From the NCBI GenBank assembly GCA_038106885.1, contig JAYNFX010000004.1, positions 1-61,511 on the forward strand: a DNA stretch of 61,511 bases, read 5' to 3'. The notes under the pieces were generated by a model. The model had not been told where the DNA came from, did not search any database, and saw only the letters and a list, made by a program, of their open reading frames with translations. This stretch comes from UBA3537 sp038106885 (lineage in GTDB: Bacteria > Bacteroidota > Bacteroidia > Flavobacteriales > Flavobacteriaceae). Positions within the stretch are counted from its first letter, which is position 1; every line of letters starts with the position of its first letter. Positions 1 through 8,951 of the stretch are shown piece after piece. Both the position numbers and the translations under genes were made by a program.

Positions 1-1855
1 CCACAGGAGTATCAAAAACATTTAAATTAAATGAAGTTGTGTCAAAACAACTTGTGTTAGCATTATTCTCAATACGTACAAAGATTTGTTCTGTAGTATT
101 AGTATTGAAGTAGGGTATAGCTAAAGCATTAGTATTAGAATCAGCATCTTCTTGAGATAGGTGATATGTTACAGAGAATGCTGTGGAATCTTGTCCTGCA
201 AGAACTTGATTTTGGGATTCTGCAAAGTCAAAGCTTAGTACGCCGTCATTATCGTCGTCACATTCAAATAAATCTTCAACAGTATTGGCTGTAGGAGTTT
301 GGTTTATTTGAATCGTTTCAGAAAATACAATTGTTTCTGTACCTGCAGTTATTGTTGCTGAAATAGTATATTCACCGGGATTTACGTAAACATATGATGG
401 ATTCTCAGAATTTGAAGTACCAATACCATCTCCAAAGTCCCAATCAATGTTATCAAATGTTTGATTACTATTTACACTAAAAGTTGTTTCATTTCCAGCA
501 CAAAAATTTTGGGCTGTTATTGAAGCTAAAAAAAATGATTGGATGAATGGTGGTAAACCAATTGATGCATATGTATTTGATGCAAGAGCTATTTCATAAG
601 GCACATAATCACAATCATCAGCATTGAGATTTGGTGAATTGATAACATCAAGTGAAAAGTAATCTTCCGAATTTGCAACATATATTTTACCGTCTGGTCC
701 AAGCTGAATAGCACCAATAAAATCAAATCCATTATAGACTACGAAAGGAACTAGATCTTGAGCGTCTAAATCAAATTGTATAACTGAAGAATCTCCAGTA
801 ACATAAAGTTTTGAGGAATCAGGAGAAAATTCAACTCCGTAAGGACCAAAATTAGGATAAGCATTTATAGCATTAGATAATTCACCTGTTGCACTGTCAA
901 AATCATAAAGCCAAACACTACCCGTGTTAAATGAAAATCCACCAGATTCATCTCCGTTTTGCCTGTGAGCAACAGCAATTTTTTCACCATTTGGTGATGC
1001 TTTCATATATCCGATTCCATTTCTTCTATATCCCTGAAATGAAATTAATGGTTCAATAGTAGTAACTATAGGATTGGGATTGACTCCTGTTTCATCTACT
1101 CTGAATGCATAAAATTTATTAACAAATTGAGTTAAAACCCAATATGATTGTCCATCGGCATGTTCAATAGCAGTAATTTTTTCTGAACATTTATAACTTG
1201 ATTCTCCTTGATCACTTTGATCATAAGTGATTAACTCAATATTTTTTTCTGTACCGACAACATCACCATTTCCACTGTTTAACTCTAAGTCTACCAAGGA
1301 GTAAGTTAGACCATTATTAAAACCATCATCTGCACCAGGAATACTTCCTCCACTATCATAATCGAATATTGGATTTCCAAATTCATCAGCTGGTCCTTGG
1401 TTTGGAAATGCAAATGCATTTTGATGATGGGGCTCATCGACTGCAAAAATATAATATTGGTTAGGGTTTCCTGGTTTTGGAACAATAAGTCCAGAAGATG
1501 TACTTGAAGGGTCACCAAGTAAGCCGTTGTCAGGATTGCTATTGTAATCTGCATTTGGCATTACATTATGATTTCTGTCCCACACATTTCTTCCGTCTGT
1601 GTAAAAGAGTAAATTTCCATTAAAATCAGAGATTGATGAACATCCCTCATTCGTATTCATTGTAAATTGCGCATCGTTGTTTGGAGTAACTGTTCCGTCG
1701 CCTAAATTAAAAGTTAATCCTGCACCATAACCAAAATGCCAATTTGAGGCTTCTGCTTGTGATTGTAAGTTGATACTAAAAAAAATGAGAGGTAATAGAA
1801 GAAAGTATTTCAATTTTGTGATATTTACCTCAAACTTAATATTATTTAGTAACAT
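1..1855 (-). CDS. Secreted PKD-domain protein, probable type IX secretion substrate (C-terminus outside window)
   Basis: The reading frame stays open from an ATG at 1855 to the left edge (618 codons plus one base), so the C-terminus is missing. An N-terminal signal peptide is visible; a TTG at 1813 would give a cleaner one beginning MKYFLLLPLIFF, so the start is uncertain. About residues 40-430 resemble a WD40/YVTN-like propeller with segments such as SPNGEKIAVA, FSPDSSKLYV and GPDGKIYVA. A PKD domain follows (IDWDFGDG), then a segment with FECDDDNDG, which is common in large flavobacterial adhesin-like proteins carrying a gliding-motility-type C-terminal domain. The export route by type IX secretion is inferred, since the sorting domain is not in the window. 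It is expected at the cell surface or outside the cell. No catalytic motif was recognised. Confidence 0.8.
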   Translation of the reverse strand, partial: MLLNNIKFEVNITKLKYFLLLPLIFFSINLQSQAEASNWHFGYGAGLTFNLGDGTVTPNNDAQFTMNTNEGCSSISDFNGNLLFYTDGRNVWDRNHNVMPNADYNSNPDNGLLGDPSSTSSGLIVPKPGNPNQYYIFAVDEPHHQNAFAFPNQGPADEFGNPIFDYDSGGSIPGADDGFNNGLTYSLVDLELNSGNGDVVGTEKNIELITYDQSDQGESSYKCSEKITAIEHADGQSYWVLTQFVNKFYAFRVDETGVNPNPIVTTIEPLISFQGYRRNGIGYMKASPNGEKIAVAHRQNGDESGGFSFNTGSVWLYDFDSATGELSNAINAYPNFGPYGVEFSPDSSKLYVTGDSSVIQFDLDAQDLVPFVVYNGFDFIGAIQLGPDGKIYVANSEDYFSLDVINSPNLNADDCDYVPYEIALASNTYASIGLPPFIQSFFLASITAQNFCAGNETTFSVNSNQTFDNIDWDFGDGIGTSNSENPSYVYVNPGEYTISATITAGTETIVFSETIQINQTPTANTVEDLFECDDDNDGVLSFDFAESQNQVLAGQDSTAFSVTYHLSQEDADSNTNALAIPYFNTNTTEQIFVRIENNANTSCFDTTSFNLNVFDTPV

Positions 1856-1939
1856 GATAGTTTTATTAACAAAACTTTATAGAGAAGCATAATTATCTAA
1901 AAAAACTATTTTTTTATCTAAATTTAAGACAACTGACAT

Positions 1940-1977
1940 GGTAATTACCCTATTTAATCTACTGTAATTCAAATTTA
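1940..1977 (-). promoter_or_regulatory. Possible promoter with adjacent 10-base palindrome
   Basis: In the 142-base gap between the ABC permease and the PKD-domain gene, the minus strand carries TAAATTTG (1977-1970), a match to the Bacteroidota -7 consensus TAnnTTTG. Just downstream lies the palindrome GGTAATTACC (1940-1949). The leader to the PKD gene would be more than 100 bases. The assignment is tentative; nothing else was recognised in this gap. Confidence 0.3.
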
Positions 1978-1997
1978 ATTATACAAAATAAATAGTC

Positions 1998-2822
1998 TTA
2001 CAAATCTCTTTTTTTAAGTAAAACATATGCTAGGTAAATAAAGAAAATTACCCATACAATTACAATTATACAATCTTGAAAATGAACTGAATAGTCATAA
2101 TCTAAAGTTTTATTGTCTGGAAATTTACTCATTGCAATTCTTTGAAATGGTTGTTTTATTAAATTTGACATTGATTTTAATGGAAAGAAGTTCTGTATTT
2201 TTTCAGCAAAGTGATTGTCTGATTTCCAAGATATCAATCCATAAACAATCCATTCAAATAAAAAGTCAATGAACAAGAACGCTAAAGCAAAAGCCGATCG
2301 TTTAGCTAAAACTCCTAAGAACAGGCAAAATGAGAAAAAACCAATTAATTTTATGAAGTAAGCAAGTACAAATTCAACTTCTCTAAATACTATACCTAAC
2401 TCATTATAGCTGGAGTATATATAGCCAAGAATGAGTGAAATAAATAGTATAATTATGGTTGATATTAAGGAGAAAAAAATAATGGTATAAAATTTTGAAA
2501 GAATAAATTCTTTCTTGCTTAAACCATCTATTAGATTTTGTTTTAATGTTTTATTACTATATTCATTTCCAATCATTGAAACAACAACAATTGCAAAAAA
2601 GAATTTGAATAATGCTGAAAAATAAGTTGTTACATGCCATACCAAGGGAAAATTGTAAATACCAAGTTCACCAAGTTCTAAAGTAAAAAAGCCAAAAAAA
2701 TTAATTTTTATTGCAGATAGGACTATTACACATAGGGGTAAAACAAAAGAAATGAATATTAATACCTTACTTGTTTTATTGCATATTAATTTTTGAAGCT
2801 CAATTGTTAATAAACGAATCAT
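1998..2822 (-). CDS. ABC-2 type transporter permease
   Basis: A 274-residue integral membrane protein with about six hydrophobic segments. The first covers about residues 18-38, and the last ends just before the basic C-terminus KKRDL. A charged cytoplasmic stretch with NEYSNKTLKQNL follows the second segment and is typical of ABC-2 permeases of the BcrB/NatB type. Its start overlaps the stop of the upstream ATPase gene by four bases (ATGA), so the two are translationally coupled and form an exporter, presumably a dimer of each. The substrate cannot be read from the sequence. The gene does not look like gliding protein GldF, but that was judged by eye only. Confidence 0.85.
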   Translation of the reverse strand: MIRLLTIELQKLICNKTSKVLIFISFVLPLCVIVLSAIKINFFGFFTLELGELGIYNFPLVWHVTTYFSALFKFFFAIVVVSMIGNEYSNKTLKQNLIDGLSKKEFILSKFYTIIFFSLISTIIILFISLILGYIYSSYNELGIVFREVEFVLAYFIKLIGFFSFCLFLGVLAKRSAFALAFLFIDFLFEWIVYGLISWKSDNHFAEKIQNFFPLKSMSNLIKQPFQRIAMSKFPDNKTLDYDYSVHFQDCIIVIVWVIFFIYLAYVLLKKRDL

Positions 2823-3718
2823 TTTTTTTCTGTTATTTGAAGAAATTGTTCTTCTAGGCTTTTCTTTCTTTTGATAAATTGTGTCAGGATTATATTCTCC
2901 TTGACCAATGACTTCATAAAGTCTTCTGACTCTAATTTTTCTGATAAAAATGCTCTGACAGTTTTATCATTATTAATTTCAAATCTTGAAATTTTTGGGT
3001 GTTTTTCAATGAAATTAGTTAGTTTTTCTAATTGATTTGATTTCATGTCAAAAAAACCGTTACTGGATATAATTTTATCAACTCGACCGGAGTATAGCTT
3101 TTTACCTTTGCTTAAAACTAATACATGGGAACATACTTTTTCTACTTCATCTAATAGATGAGATGCTAATAGAATAGTTGTGCCGTTCTTGGCTATATTA
3201 TTTATAATTTCTCGAATTTGATGAATGCCTTGAGGGTCAAGGCCATTTGTTGGCTCATCAAGAATCAGTACTTCTGGATTATTTAAAAGGGCAGACGCAA
3301 TTGCTAATCGCTGTTTCATTCCTAATGAAAAGTCACTGAATTTACTATTCTTTCTTTCAATTAAACCTACTGTTTCTAAAACATTATTTATTGAACTGTT
3401 ATCAATTTCTTTGATTTTACAAACCAATTTTAGATTTTGATAAGCAGTCATATAAGGGTAAAAATTAGGATGTTCTATTATTGCCCCAATTTTTTTTAAA
3501 GCTTTTGAGTTGTCAGTTTCAGCATCAAACCATTTAAAATTTCCAGAAGTTTTATTGACAACATTCAGTATCATTCCTAAGGTTGTAGATTTTCCACTTC
3601 CATTTGGGCCTAATATTCCATAGACATCTCCCTTATTGATTTTAATTGAAATATTGTCAACAGCCTTGAGATAGCCATAGTTTTTTGACAGATTATTAGT
3701 TTGTAGTACAGTGCCCAA
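2819..3718 (-). CDS. ABC transporter ATP-binding protein, BcrA-like
   Basis: A 299-residue ATPase subunit of an ABC exporter. Walker A is GPNGSGKS at about residues 37-44, the signature region is FSLGMKQRLAIA, and Walker B plus D-loop is VLILDEPTNGLDP. The C-terminal 80 residues form the accessory region usual in drug- or bacitracin-type exporters. The start is a TTG at 3718; no ATG or GTG lies between the in-frame upstream stop and the Walker region, so TTG is the best choice. It powers the permease encoded immediately downstream with a four-base overlap. Export of a lipid, peptide or antibiotic is possible; the substrate is unknown. Confidence 0.88.
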   Translation of the reverse strand: MGTVLQTNNLSKNYGYLKAVDNISIKINKGDVYGILGPNGSGKSTTLGMILNVVNKTSGNFKWFDAETDNSKALKKIGAIIEHPNFYPYMTAYQNLKLVCKIKEIDNSSINNVLETVGLIERKNSKFSDFSLGMKQRLAIASALLNNPEVLILDEPTNGLDPQGIHQIREIINNIAKNGTTILLASHLLDEVEKVCSHVLVLSKGKKLYSGRVDKIISSNGFFDMKSNQLEKLTNFIEKHPKISRFEINNDKTVRAFLSEKLESEDFMKSLVKENIILTQFIKRKKSLEEQFLQITEKK

Positions 3719-3772
3719 GATTTTAATTTATTATTTTGACGAGAGATTATTTAAATTGTTACAAAAAGAATC

Positions 3773-4273
3773 TTAATTCCAATTCCAATTATCATCATAA
3801 TCATCTAAAAAATCATCTTCTAGGTCACCATCTGAATACTGTTGATCAGATTTAAACTCCCTTTCTGGAGCTTCAGTTGGGACTTGACCGCAAACAAATA
3901 ATAAATTTGGATAATCAGTTCCTTGTGCTTCATCTACAACTTCTCCTAGTTCAACAAGAAAAGTCCACATGTTTAAAAAGTCATAGATATATATTAATCT
4001 TGTTTCACTTTCATTTATTAAGTCTTCAATTTTTGTTTCATTCATCATTTGAATTTCATTGCTTTGTCCCATATCAAATAATGCAATTTCTTGTCCTTGT
4101 TCCCATGAGTCATTGCTTAAATAAAATGAGGCCATCTCTGATCCATCAAAACCAAACGATTGAGTAATTACATTATGCAAATCTTCAAATGTGTCAGTTT
4201 TTCTTATTTCCACATCTCTAAAGATATCTTCTTTATTTTTGTGGTCTAGGATAACTCTAAATCTGTAAATCAT
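3773..4273 (-). CDS. pRiA4b ORF-3-like domain protein
   Basis: A 166-residue acidic soluble protein matching the plasmid pRiA4b ORF-3 / IS1096 passenger TnpR-like family. The opening YRFRVILDHKNKEDIFRDVE and the segments TFEDLHNVI, SFGFDGSEMASFYLSN and YIYDFLNMWTF fit the conserved core. The C-terminal 25 residues are mostly Asp, Glu, Tyr and Asn. The name comes from plasmid and transposon neighbours, but flavobacterial chromosomal copies such as this one show no mobile context, and none is seen here. The start overlaps the stop of ctaA by four bases, so it is the last gene of the tsaC-cca-ctaA run. The molecular function is unknown. Confidence 0.8.
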   Translation of the reverse strand: MIYRFRVILDHKNKEDIFRDVEIRKTDTFEDLHNVITQSFGFDGSEMASFYLSNDSWEQGQEIALFDMGQSNEIQMMNETKIEDLINESETRLIYIYDFLNMWTFLVELGEVVDEAQGTDYPNLLFVCGQVPTEAPEREFKSDQQYSDGDLEDDFLDDYDDNWNWN

Positions 4274-5313
4274 ACTGTTTCATTTAGTTTAATCATTTTT
4301 TTAACATGTCTTAATTCAAATAGAATATAAATTTGGATACCTATAATAATTGATGCTATAATAAGATGTAGCGGTTGGCTTAAAAATGGGAAATCAAAAT
4401 AATACATTAGAACTCCAGTTAATATTTCCACACCAATACAAACTATTAATAAGTTAATTTTTTTAAACCCAAGGTTATGTTTTCTGTTATATATCCATAA
4501 ATAACCATTCAATAGAAGAACTAGAATAGATGTTGATCTGTGGATGTAAAAGTTAAGTTTTGGTGACTCTAACCAAAGTGTTTTATCGTATCCAATTAGT
4601 TTGGTTTGTTCATCTATAAATTCACGAACCTGTGTACCTAAAATAATTTGAAATAGCGATAAAATAATTCCAAAACATAGAATTTTGTAAAGGAGCCTAC
4701 TGTATTTTTGGGTTTTATAAGTTGTTTTTGTTGCGAAAATTAAATATAAAATTTGGTAAACAATTAATAGCGCCATCACCATATGAGTAGTGATCTTATA
4801 AGGTGAGAGATTAGAATCAACAACTGTTTTGCCTAACCAAGCTTGAAATAAAATTCCTAATAAAGTAAGAATAGCGGTACAAGTTATCCAAAAATTTTCT
4901 TTCAAAAACCAAATGGACCAAATTGCTAAAATTAGTATTGGAATTCCTGATAGTGCACCCAATAAACGATTTAAGTATTCAATCCATGTATGTACAGGGT
5001 TATAATAAACATAATCATGAGTGCTGAAGATTTCCCAGTCTTCTTCAATATATTTATCATTGCTAGTAAAATCTTCCCTTGCCACCATGAACTTTTCACT
5101 ATTTTTCAAAATCATCATTCCTTTTTTATAATCATGATTAGGTTTAAATAATAGTTGTTTGTTGTGGGTAGGAGGTATGAAATATCCAAAACATTTTGGC
5201 CAATCTGGACATCCCATTCCTGAGCCAGTCATTCTTACAGTTGCTCCTGCAATTATAACTAGGTAAATCAGGACAAGTGAAATTTTAGATAAAATTCTAA
5301 ATGAATATTTCAT
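4270..5313 (-). CDS. ctaA: Heme A synthase (COX15/CtaA family)
   Basis: A 347-residue inner-membrane enzyme that oxidises heme O to heme A for cytochrome c oxidase. The N-terminal helix is followed by the family signature GSGMGCPDWPKCFG with its paired cysteines at about residues 30-42. A long periplasmic insertion (about residues 47-100) ending in PVHTWIEYLNRLLGA is characteristic of Bacteroidota members. About eight transmembrane segments are visible, with histidines at THMVMALL and YIHRSTS that fit the heme-ligand positions. It overlaps cca upstream and the pRiA4b-like gene downstream by four bases each, so all three are probably co-translated. Its presence implies an aa3-type oxidase encoded elsewhere and aerobic respiration. 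Confidence 0.93.
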   Translation of the reverse strand: MKYSFRILSKISLVLIYLVIIAGATVRMTGSGMGCPDWPKCFGYFIPPTHNKQLLFKPNHDYKKGMMILKNSEKFMVAREDFTSNDKYIEEDWEIFSTHDYVYYNPVHTWIEYLNRLLGALSGIPILILAIWSIWFLKENFWITCTAILTLLGILFQAWLGKTVVDSNLSPYKITTHMVMALLIVYQILYLIFATKTTYKTQKYSRLLYKILCFGIILSLFQIILGTQVREFIDEQTKLIGYDKTLWLESPKLNFYIHRSTSILVLLLNGYLWIYNRKHNLGFKKINLLIVCIGVEILTGVLMYYFDFPFLSQPLHLIIASIIIGIQIYILFELRHVKKMIKLNETV

Positions 5314-6728
5314 ATTGTAGATTTTAATCCAAGTTGAGTTCCTTTTTTGACCATAAGATCGTAAGCTGCTTTCTTATTATTTGGAATGTTACCATCCAAA
5401 ATTGCTTCTTTTATAAATTCTTTAATTATTCCTATCTCTCGGCATGGTTTTAATTCAAATACATTCATTATTTCTTCACCCGAAATAGGAGGTTGAAAAT
5501 TTCTTATTCGATCTCTTTCTTCTACTTCAACCATTTTTTTTCTCACAATTTTAAAATTATTGTGATACAACTTGAACTTTTTTGGGTTTTTTGTAGTGAT
5601 GTCTGCCTCACAAAGTGTAATTAAATCATCTATATTTTCTCCCGCATCATATACTAATCTTCTTACTGCAGCATCAGTAATATTATTACCTGAAATTGCA
5701 ATAGGTCTTGAACTTAGAAAAACTAATTTTTGAACGTATTTCATTTTATCGTTCAAGGGCATTTTTAAACGTTTAAAAATTTGATAGACCATTTTAGAAC
5801 CTTTGAGTTCGTGACCATGAAATGTCCAACCAACCTTATCACTAAATTTTTTTGTAGGAGCCTTACCTATATCATGCAGCAATGCTGTCCATCTTAGCCA
5901 AACATTATTGGTTTTTATAGATATATTGTCAACTACTTCTAACGTATGATAAAAATTGTCTTTATGACTTTGCCCCTCAATTTCATCAACTCCCTTCAAA
6001 GCAGTTAGTTCAGGTAATATTAGATCAAGTAAATTTGTTTTTTCAAGGAGTTTAAAACCTATTGATGGCTTTGTGCTTTCTAAAATTTTATTTAATTCTA
6101 CTACAATTCTTTCTTTGGTAATAATTTTAATTCTATTAGAGTTTTTCTTAATTGCATCAATACAATTATCATCAACTTTAAAGTTTAATTGCGACGCAAA
6201 GCGAATAGCTCTTAGCATTCTTAAGGGATCATCAGAAAAAGTTATATTTGGATCAAGTGGAGTGATAATTCGCTTACGGTTTAAATCTTTAATACCGTCA
6301 AAAGGGTCTAAAATTTTACCATAATCAACTTTGTTGAGACTTATTGCTAAGGCATTTATTGTGAAATCTCTACGTTTCTGATCATCCTCAATACTACCAG
6401 TAAAAACTTTTGGATTTCTACTATTTTTTTGATATGATTCTCTCCTGGCTCCTACAAATTCTAAATCAATATTATTGTGACAAATCATAGCAGTTCCATA
6501 AGTTTTATAAACACTAACTTTTGGTTTGTTTGGTAGAGCATTCGATACTGCTTTTGCTAATTCTATACCATCGCCAATCGCTACAATATCTATATCATTA
6601 GACTTTTTACCAGAAAGAATTATATCTCTAACATAACCTCCGACTACATAAGAAGCTACATTTAGACTCTCTGAACAATCAGAAATAATTTTAAAAATGG
6701 GTTTTTTCAATGCTTCTAAATTATACAT
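5310..6728 (-). CDS. cca: CCA-adding tRNA nucleotidyltransferase with HD domain
   Basis: A 472-residue class II nucleotidyltransferase that adds or repairs the 3' CCA end of tRNA. The head domain has GGYVRDIILSGKKSNDIDIV at about residues 30-48, containing the GG and D-x-D catalytic elements, followed by RRRDFTINAL-like and DPLRMLRAIRFA motifs. An HD phosphohydrolase domain follows, with ALLHDIGKAPTKK at about residue 283 and HGHELKGS after it. Length and domain order are those of the long bacterial CCA/poly(A)-polymerase type with a C-terminal HD domain. The start lies 31 bases after tsaC and the stop overlaps ctaA by four bases, indicating one transcription unit. Pure poly(A)-polymerase activity is a less likely alternative. 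Confidence 0.93.
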   Translation of the reverse strand: MYNLEALKKPIFKIISDCSESLNVASYVVGGYVRDIILSGKKSNDIDIVAIGDGIELAKAVSNALPNKPKVSVYKTYGTAMICHNNIDLEFVGARRESYQKNSRNPKVFTGSIEDDQKRRDFTINALAISLNKVDYGKILDPFDGIKDLNRKRIITPLDPNITFSDDPLRMLRAIRFASQLNFKVDDNCIDAIKKNSNRIKIITKERIVVELNKILESTKPSIGFKLLEKTNLLDLILPELTALKGVDEIEGQSHKDNFYHTLEVVDNISIKTNNVWLRWTALLHDIGKAPTKKFSDKVGWTFHGHELKGSKMVYQIFKRLKMPLNDKMKYVQKLVFLSSRPIAISGNNITDAAVRRLVYDAGENIDDLITLCEADITTKNPKKFKLYHNNFKIVRKKMVEVEERDRIRNFQPPISGEEIMNVFELKPCREIGIIKEFIKEAILDGNIPNNKKAAYDLMVKKGTQLGLKSTI

Positions 6729-6759
6729 GCGTTGAACAGATTTTTAAAAAATAATACAA

Positions 6760-7329
6760 TTACCGAATAATTTTCACCTCACCGTTGTTACCTAATTTTA
6801 TAATGGTTGATGGTGTTGTACATTTTCTTTCAAGGTCCAAATTTACAATATAGTCAACACCTTTTAAAATATCAGTTTCAATTTCTTTAAAACTATTTGG
6901 AGTGGGATTACCGGAGACGTTAGCAGAGGTTGAAACAATAGGTTTGTTGATTTTTGTTATTAATTTTTTACAGAAATCATTATTCGTAATTCTAAATCCA
7001 ATTGTATTATCATCCGAAATTAAGTTTTCTGATATATTTTTGGGTTTATCATATATGATGGTAGTCGGTTTTTCAGAAAATTTTATTATTTGATATGCTG
7101 CATCTGGAATATATTCAACATAGTGTTTTAGCATTTCTACATCGCTAACTAGACATATGAGCGCTTTTGAGTCAGAGCGATTTTTGATCTTGTAAACTTT
7201 TTTAACAGCTTCATGATTAGTTGCATCACAACCAATTCCCCATACTGTATCAGTTGGATAAAGTATTGTAAACCCATTAAGTAATAATTTCTTACATTTT
7301 TTAACTTCGTTTGAAATGTCAATACTCAT
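6760..7329 (-). CDS. tsaC: L-threonylcarbamoyladenylate synthase (TsaC/YrdC)
   Basis: A 189-residue YrdC-fold enzyme that makes threonylcarbamoyl-AMP from threonine, bicarbonate and ATP, the first step of the t6A37 tRNA modification. Key elements are YPTDTVWGIGCDA near residues 24-36, KIKNRSDSKAL with the conserved K-x-R and SK residues near 48-58, and STSANVSGNPTP near 136-147. The length fits the short TsaC form without the Sua5 C-terminal domain. It is the first gene of a leftward run with cca and ctaA, so two tRNA-maturation enzymes are adjacent. No good TAnnTTTG box was found upstream. Confidence 0.93.
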   Translation of the reverse strand: MSIDISNEVKKCKKLLLNGFTILYPTDTVWGIGCDATNHEAVKKVYKIKNRSDSKALICLVSDVEMLKHYVEYIPDAAYQIIKFSEKPTTIIYDKPKNISENLISDDNTIGFRITNNDFCKKLITKINKPIVSTSANVSGNPTPNSFKEIETDILKGVDYIVNLDLERKCTTPSTIIKLGNNGEVKIIR

Positions 7330-7405
7330 AATAATTAGAAGTGTTAAATTATATTCTACAAATTAAATAAAATCAACTAAGAAGACAATCAATTGATAAT
7401 TAATT

Positions 7406-7430
7406 GGGTAAAATTATTGTAATTTTACCC
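7406..7430. promoter_or_regulatory. Perfect 25-base palindrome at the start of the Kdo-kinase-like gene
   Basis: Arms GGGTAAAATTA (7406-7416) and TAATTTTACCC (7420-7430) are exact reverse complements separated by TTG, and the element ends one base before the ATG at 7432. The right arm contains TAATTTTA, a near match to the -7 box TAnnTTTG, ending four bases before the ATG. It could be an operator overlapping a promoter, or an RNA hairpin covering the start region if transcription begins upstream. It is not followed by a T-run, so it is not a classical terminator. Confidence 0.6.
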
Positions 7431-7431
7431 T

Positions 7432-8181
7432 ATGAAAATCATTTTTAATACCAATTATATAAAAGACAAAAGCGATATTCTTGATTTGGTAAATGATTTT
7501 GATAGATCAGGAATTGAACTTGGTAATCAAAAACGTAATACGATAAAGCTTTTTAATATTGGAAAAAGGAAGATTAATATAAAGTCTTTTAAATCTCCAA
7601 ATTTTATCAATTCTTTGATTTATGATACTTTCAGAAAAAGTAAAGCTCAAAGGTCATATGAATATGCTAATAAGCTTATTAATTTAGGTGTTTTAACTCC
7701 ATTGCCTATTGCCTACATTCAAAATAGTTCATTTATAAGGCTAAAGCAAAGTTACTACATTAGTGAACATTTAGATTATGATTTTACATTTAGGGAGATT
7801 TCTAGAGACTTATCTTTTGACGATAGTGTTAATGCATTAAAGGCTTTCACTAGATTTACTTATAATCTGCATGAAAAGGGTATTAATTTCTTAGACCATT
7901 CACCTGGAAATACTTTAATAAAAAAAGATAGAAGTGGTTATGATTTTTATTTGGTAGATTTGAATAGAATGGAATTTAAACAAATGACTCTTTTAGATAG
8001 AATGAAGAATTTTAGTAGGTTATCCCACAGTGAAGATGTAGTTAAAATAATGAGTTGTGAATACGCTAAGTGTATTGGTGAATCTGATAATTACATTTAC
8101 GATTTAATGTGGAAAGAGATTATGATCTTTAGAAGTAAAGTAAACAGAAAAAGAAAATTGAAATCTATTTTAAAAAGCTAG
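7432..8181 (+). CDS. Lipopolysaccharide (Kdo) kinase-family protein
   Basis: A 249-residue protein-kinase-like protein of the KdkA/WaaP/InaA group, which phosphorylates Kdo or core sugars of LPS on the cytoplasmic side. The catalytic loop resembles LHEKGINFLDHSPGNTLI at about residues 143-160, and the metal-binding segment is YLVDLNRMEF at about 177-186. The N-terminal half has the basic, aromatic pattern of the family (RKSKAQRSYEYANKL). There is no signal peptide. The gene runs opposite to the GT2 gene, and the two stops lie back to back without a spacer. The context of glycosyl- and phosphotransferases supports an LPS or outer-polymer role, but the exact acceptor is inferred. A palindrome touches the start codon. 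Confidence 0.8.
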   Translation: MKIIFNTNYIKDKSDILDLVNDFDRSGIELGNQKRNTIKLFNIGKRKINIKSFKSPNFINSLIYDTFRKSKAQRSYEYANKLINLGVLTPLPIAYIQNSSFIRLKQSYYISEHLDYDFTFREISRDLSFDDSVNALKAFTRFTYNLHEKGINFLDHSPGNTLIKKDRSGYDFYLVDLNRMEFKQMTLLDRMKNFSRLSHSEDVVKIMSCEYAKCIGESDNYIYDLMWKEIMIFRSKVNRKRKLKSILKS

Positions 8182-8946
8182 TTAATTTAGTTTATTATTT
8201 TTCTGGATTTCCAATAATTTAGTGTATTTCAAAAAAGTCAAATTGCATGTTTGATAACAAATTATGAGTCCGTTTAGTCCATCCAAAAAACCAAGTCTTA
8301 AAATATATGCCTTAAAAAATGCCCAGCTTGGATTCCAAATAATCTTAAATAGATTTGATTTTTTTCCTATCTTAAAATAAGCTTCAGCTGAAATTGATGA
8401 AAAGTGTTCGACTTTGAGATTAAATTCAGAATAAGTTTGATAAGTTAGATGAAGTATATCTCCTTTTAGTTTACCAATTTTTTTATTAGAACTTAAAATA
8501 ATTTCATCATGTGGATTAATTCCTTTCCATGTGGCCATACGTCTATCAAAAACTCGGATTTTTTTATTGGGATACCAGTCAGAATGTTTGATCCATTGGC
8601 CACAAAAATTATTAAATCGATTACAGTAATAGCCGTCATTTTTCCATTCAAACTTTAGTTTGTTAATTGAATCTTGTAATCTCTTTGATAATGACTCATC
8701 TCCGTCTAAAGAAACTATATAGTTATATTTTGCTTTTTTTAAGGCAAAGTTTTTTTGTTCGATATAGCCTAGGAATTTTTGTTCAATAAAAACCACATTA
8801 TATTTCTCGCAAATTGATTTAGTATTATCAGTTGAGAAAGAGTCTACAACAATAATTTCATCTGCAACATTGATTAATGATTTTAAACATTCTTCAATAT
8901 ATCTTTCTTCATTAAATGTGATTATAACAGCTGATATTTTAATCAT
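8182..8946 (-). CDS. Family 2 glycosyltransferase, WaaE/KdtX-like
   Basis: A 254-residue inverting GT-A glycosyltransferase. The N-terminus reads ISAVIITFNEERYIEECL, followed by IIVVDSFSTDNT, and the metal-binding motif is SLDGDESLS at about residues 88-96. The pattern DGYYCNRFNNFCGQWIKH and later GINPHDE is typical of LPS-core GT2 enzymes of the WaaE/KdtX type. A hydrophobic or amphipathic stretch near the C-terminus suggests peripheral membrane binding. It is the third gene of a leftward operon with a CDP-glycerol-type transferase (five-base gap) and a nucleotidyltransferase, so it probably adds a sugar to the same envelope polymer. Donor and acceptor are unknown. Confidence 0.88.
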   Translation of the reverse strand: MIKISAVIITFNEERYIEECLKSLINVADEIIVVDSFSTDNTKSICEKYNVVFIEQKFLGYIEQKNFALKKAKYNYIVSLDGDESLSKRLQDSINKLKFEWKNDGYYCNRFNNFCGQWIKHSDWYPNKKIRVFDRRMATWKGINPHDEIILSSNKKIGKLKGDILHLTYQTYSEFNLKVEHFSSISAEAYFKIGKKSNLFKIIWNPSWAFFKAYILRLGFLDGLNGLIICYQTCNLTFLKYTKLLEIQKNNKLN

Positions 8947-8951
8947 TATTA

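Noticed and set aside
1306..1554. An 82-codon open frame on the minus strand
   Set aside because: It is out of frame within the PKD-domain gene, whose frame is continuous from 1855 to the window edge with a signal peptide and recognisable domains.
2819..3718. Gliding-motility ATPase GldA
   Set aside because: The C-terminal region and the ABC-2 permease partner resemble BcrA-type exporters more than the GldA/GldF/GldG set, and no gldG follows.
3773..4273. Transposon remnant, suggested by the pRiA4b/IS1096 family name
   Set aside because: No inverted repeats, transposase or target duplications are seen, and the gene is in a tight operon with ctaA; the name reflects the first family members only.
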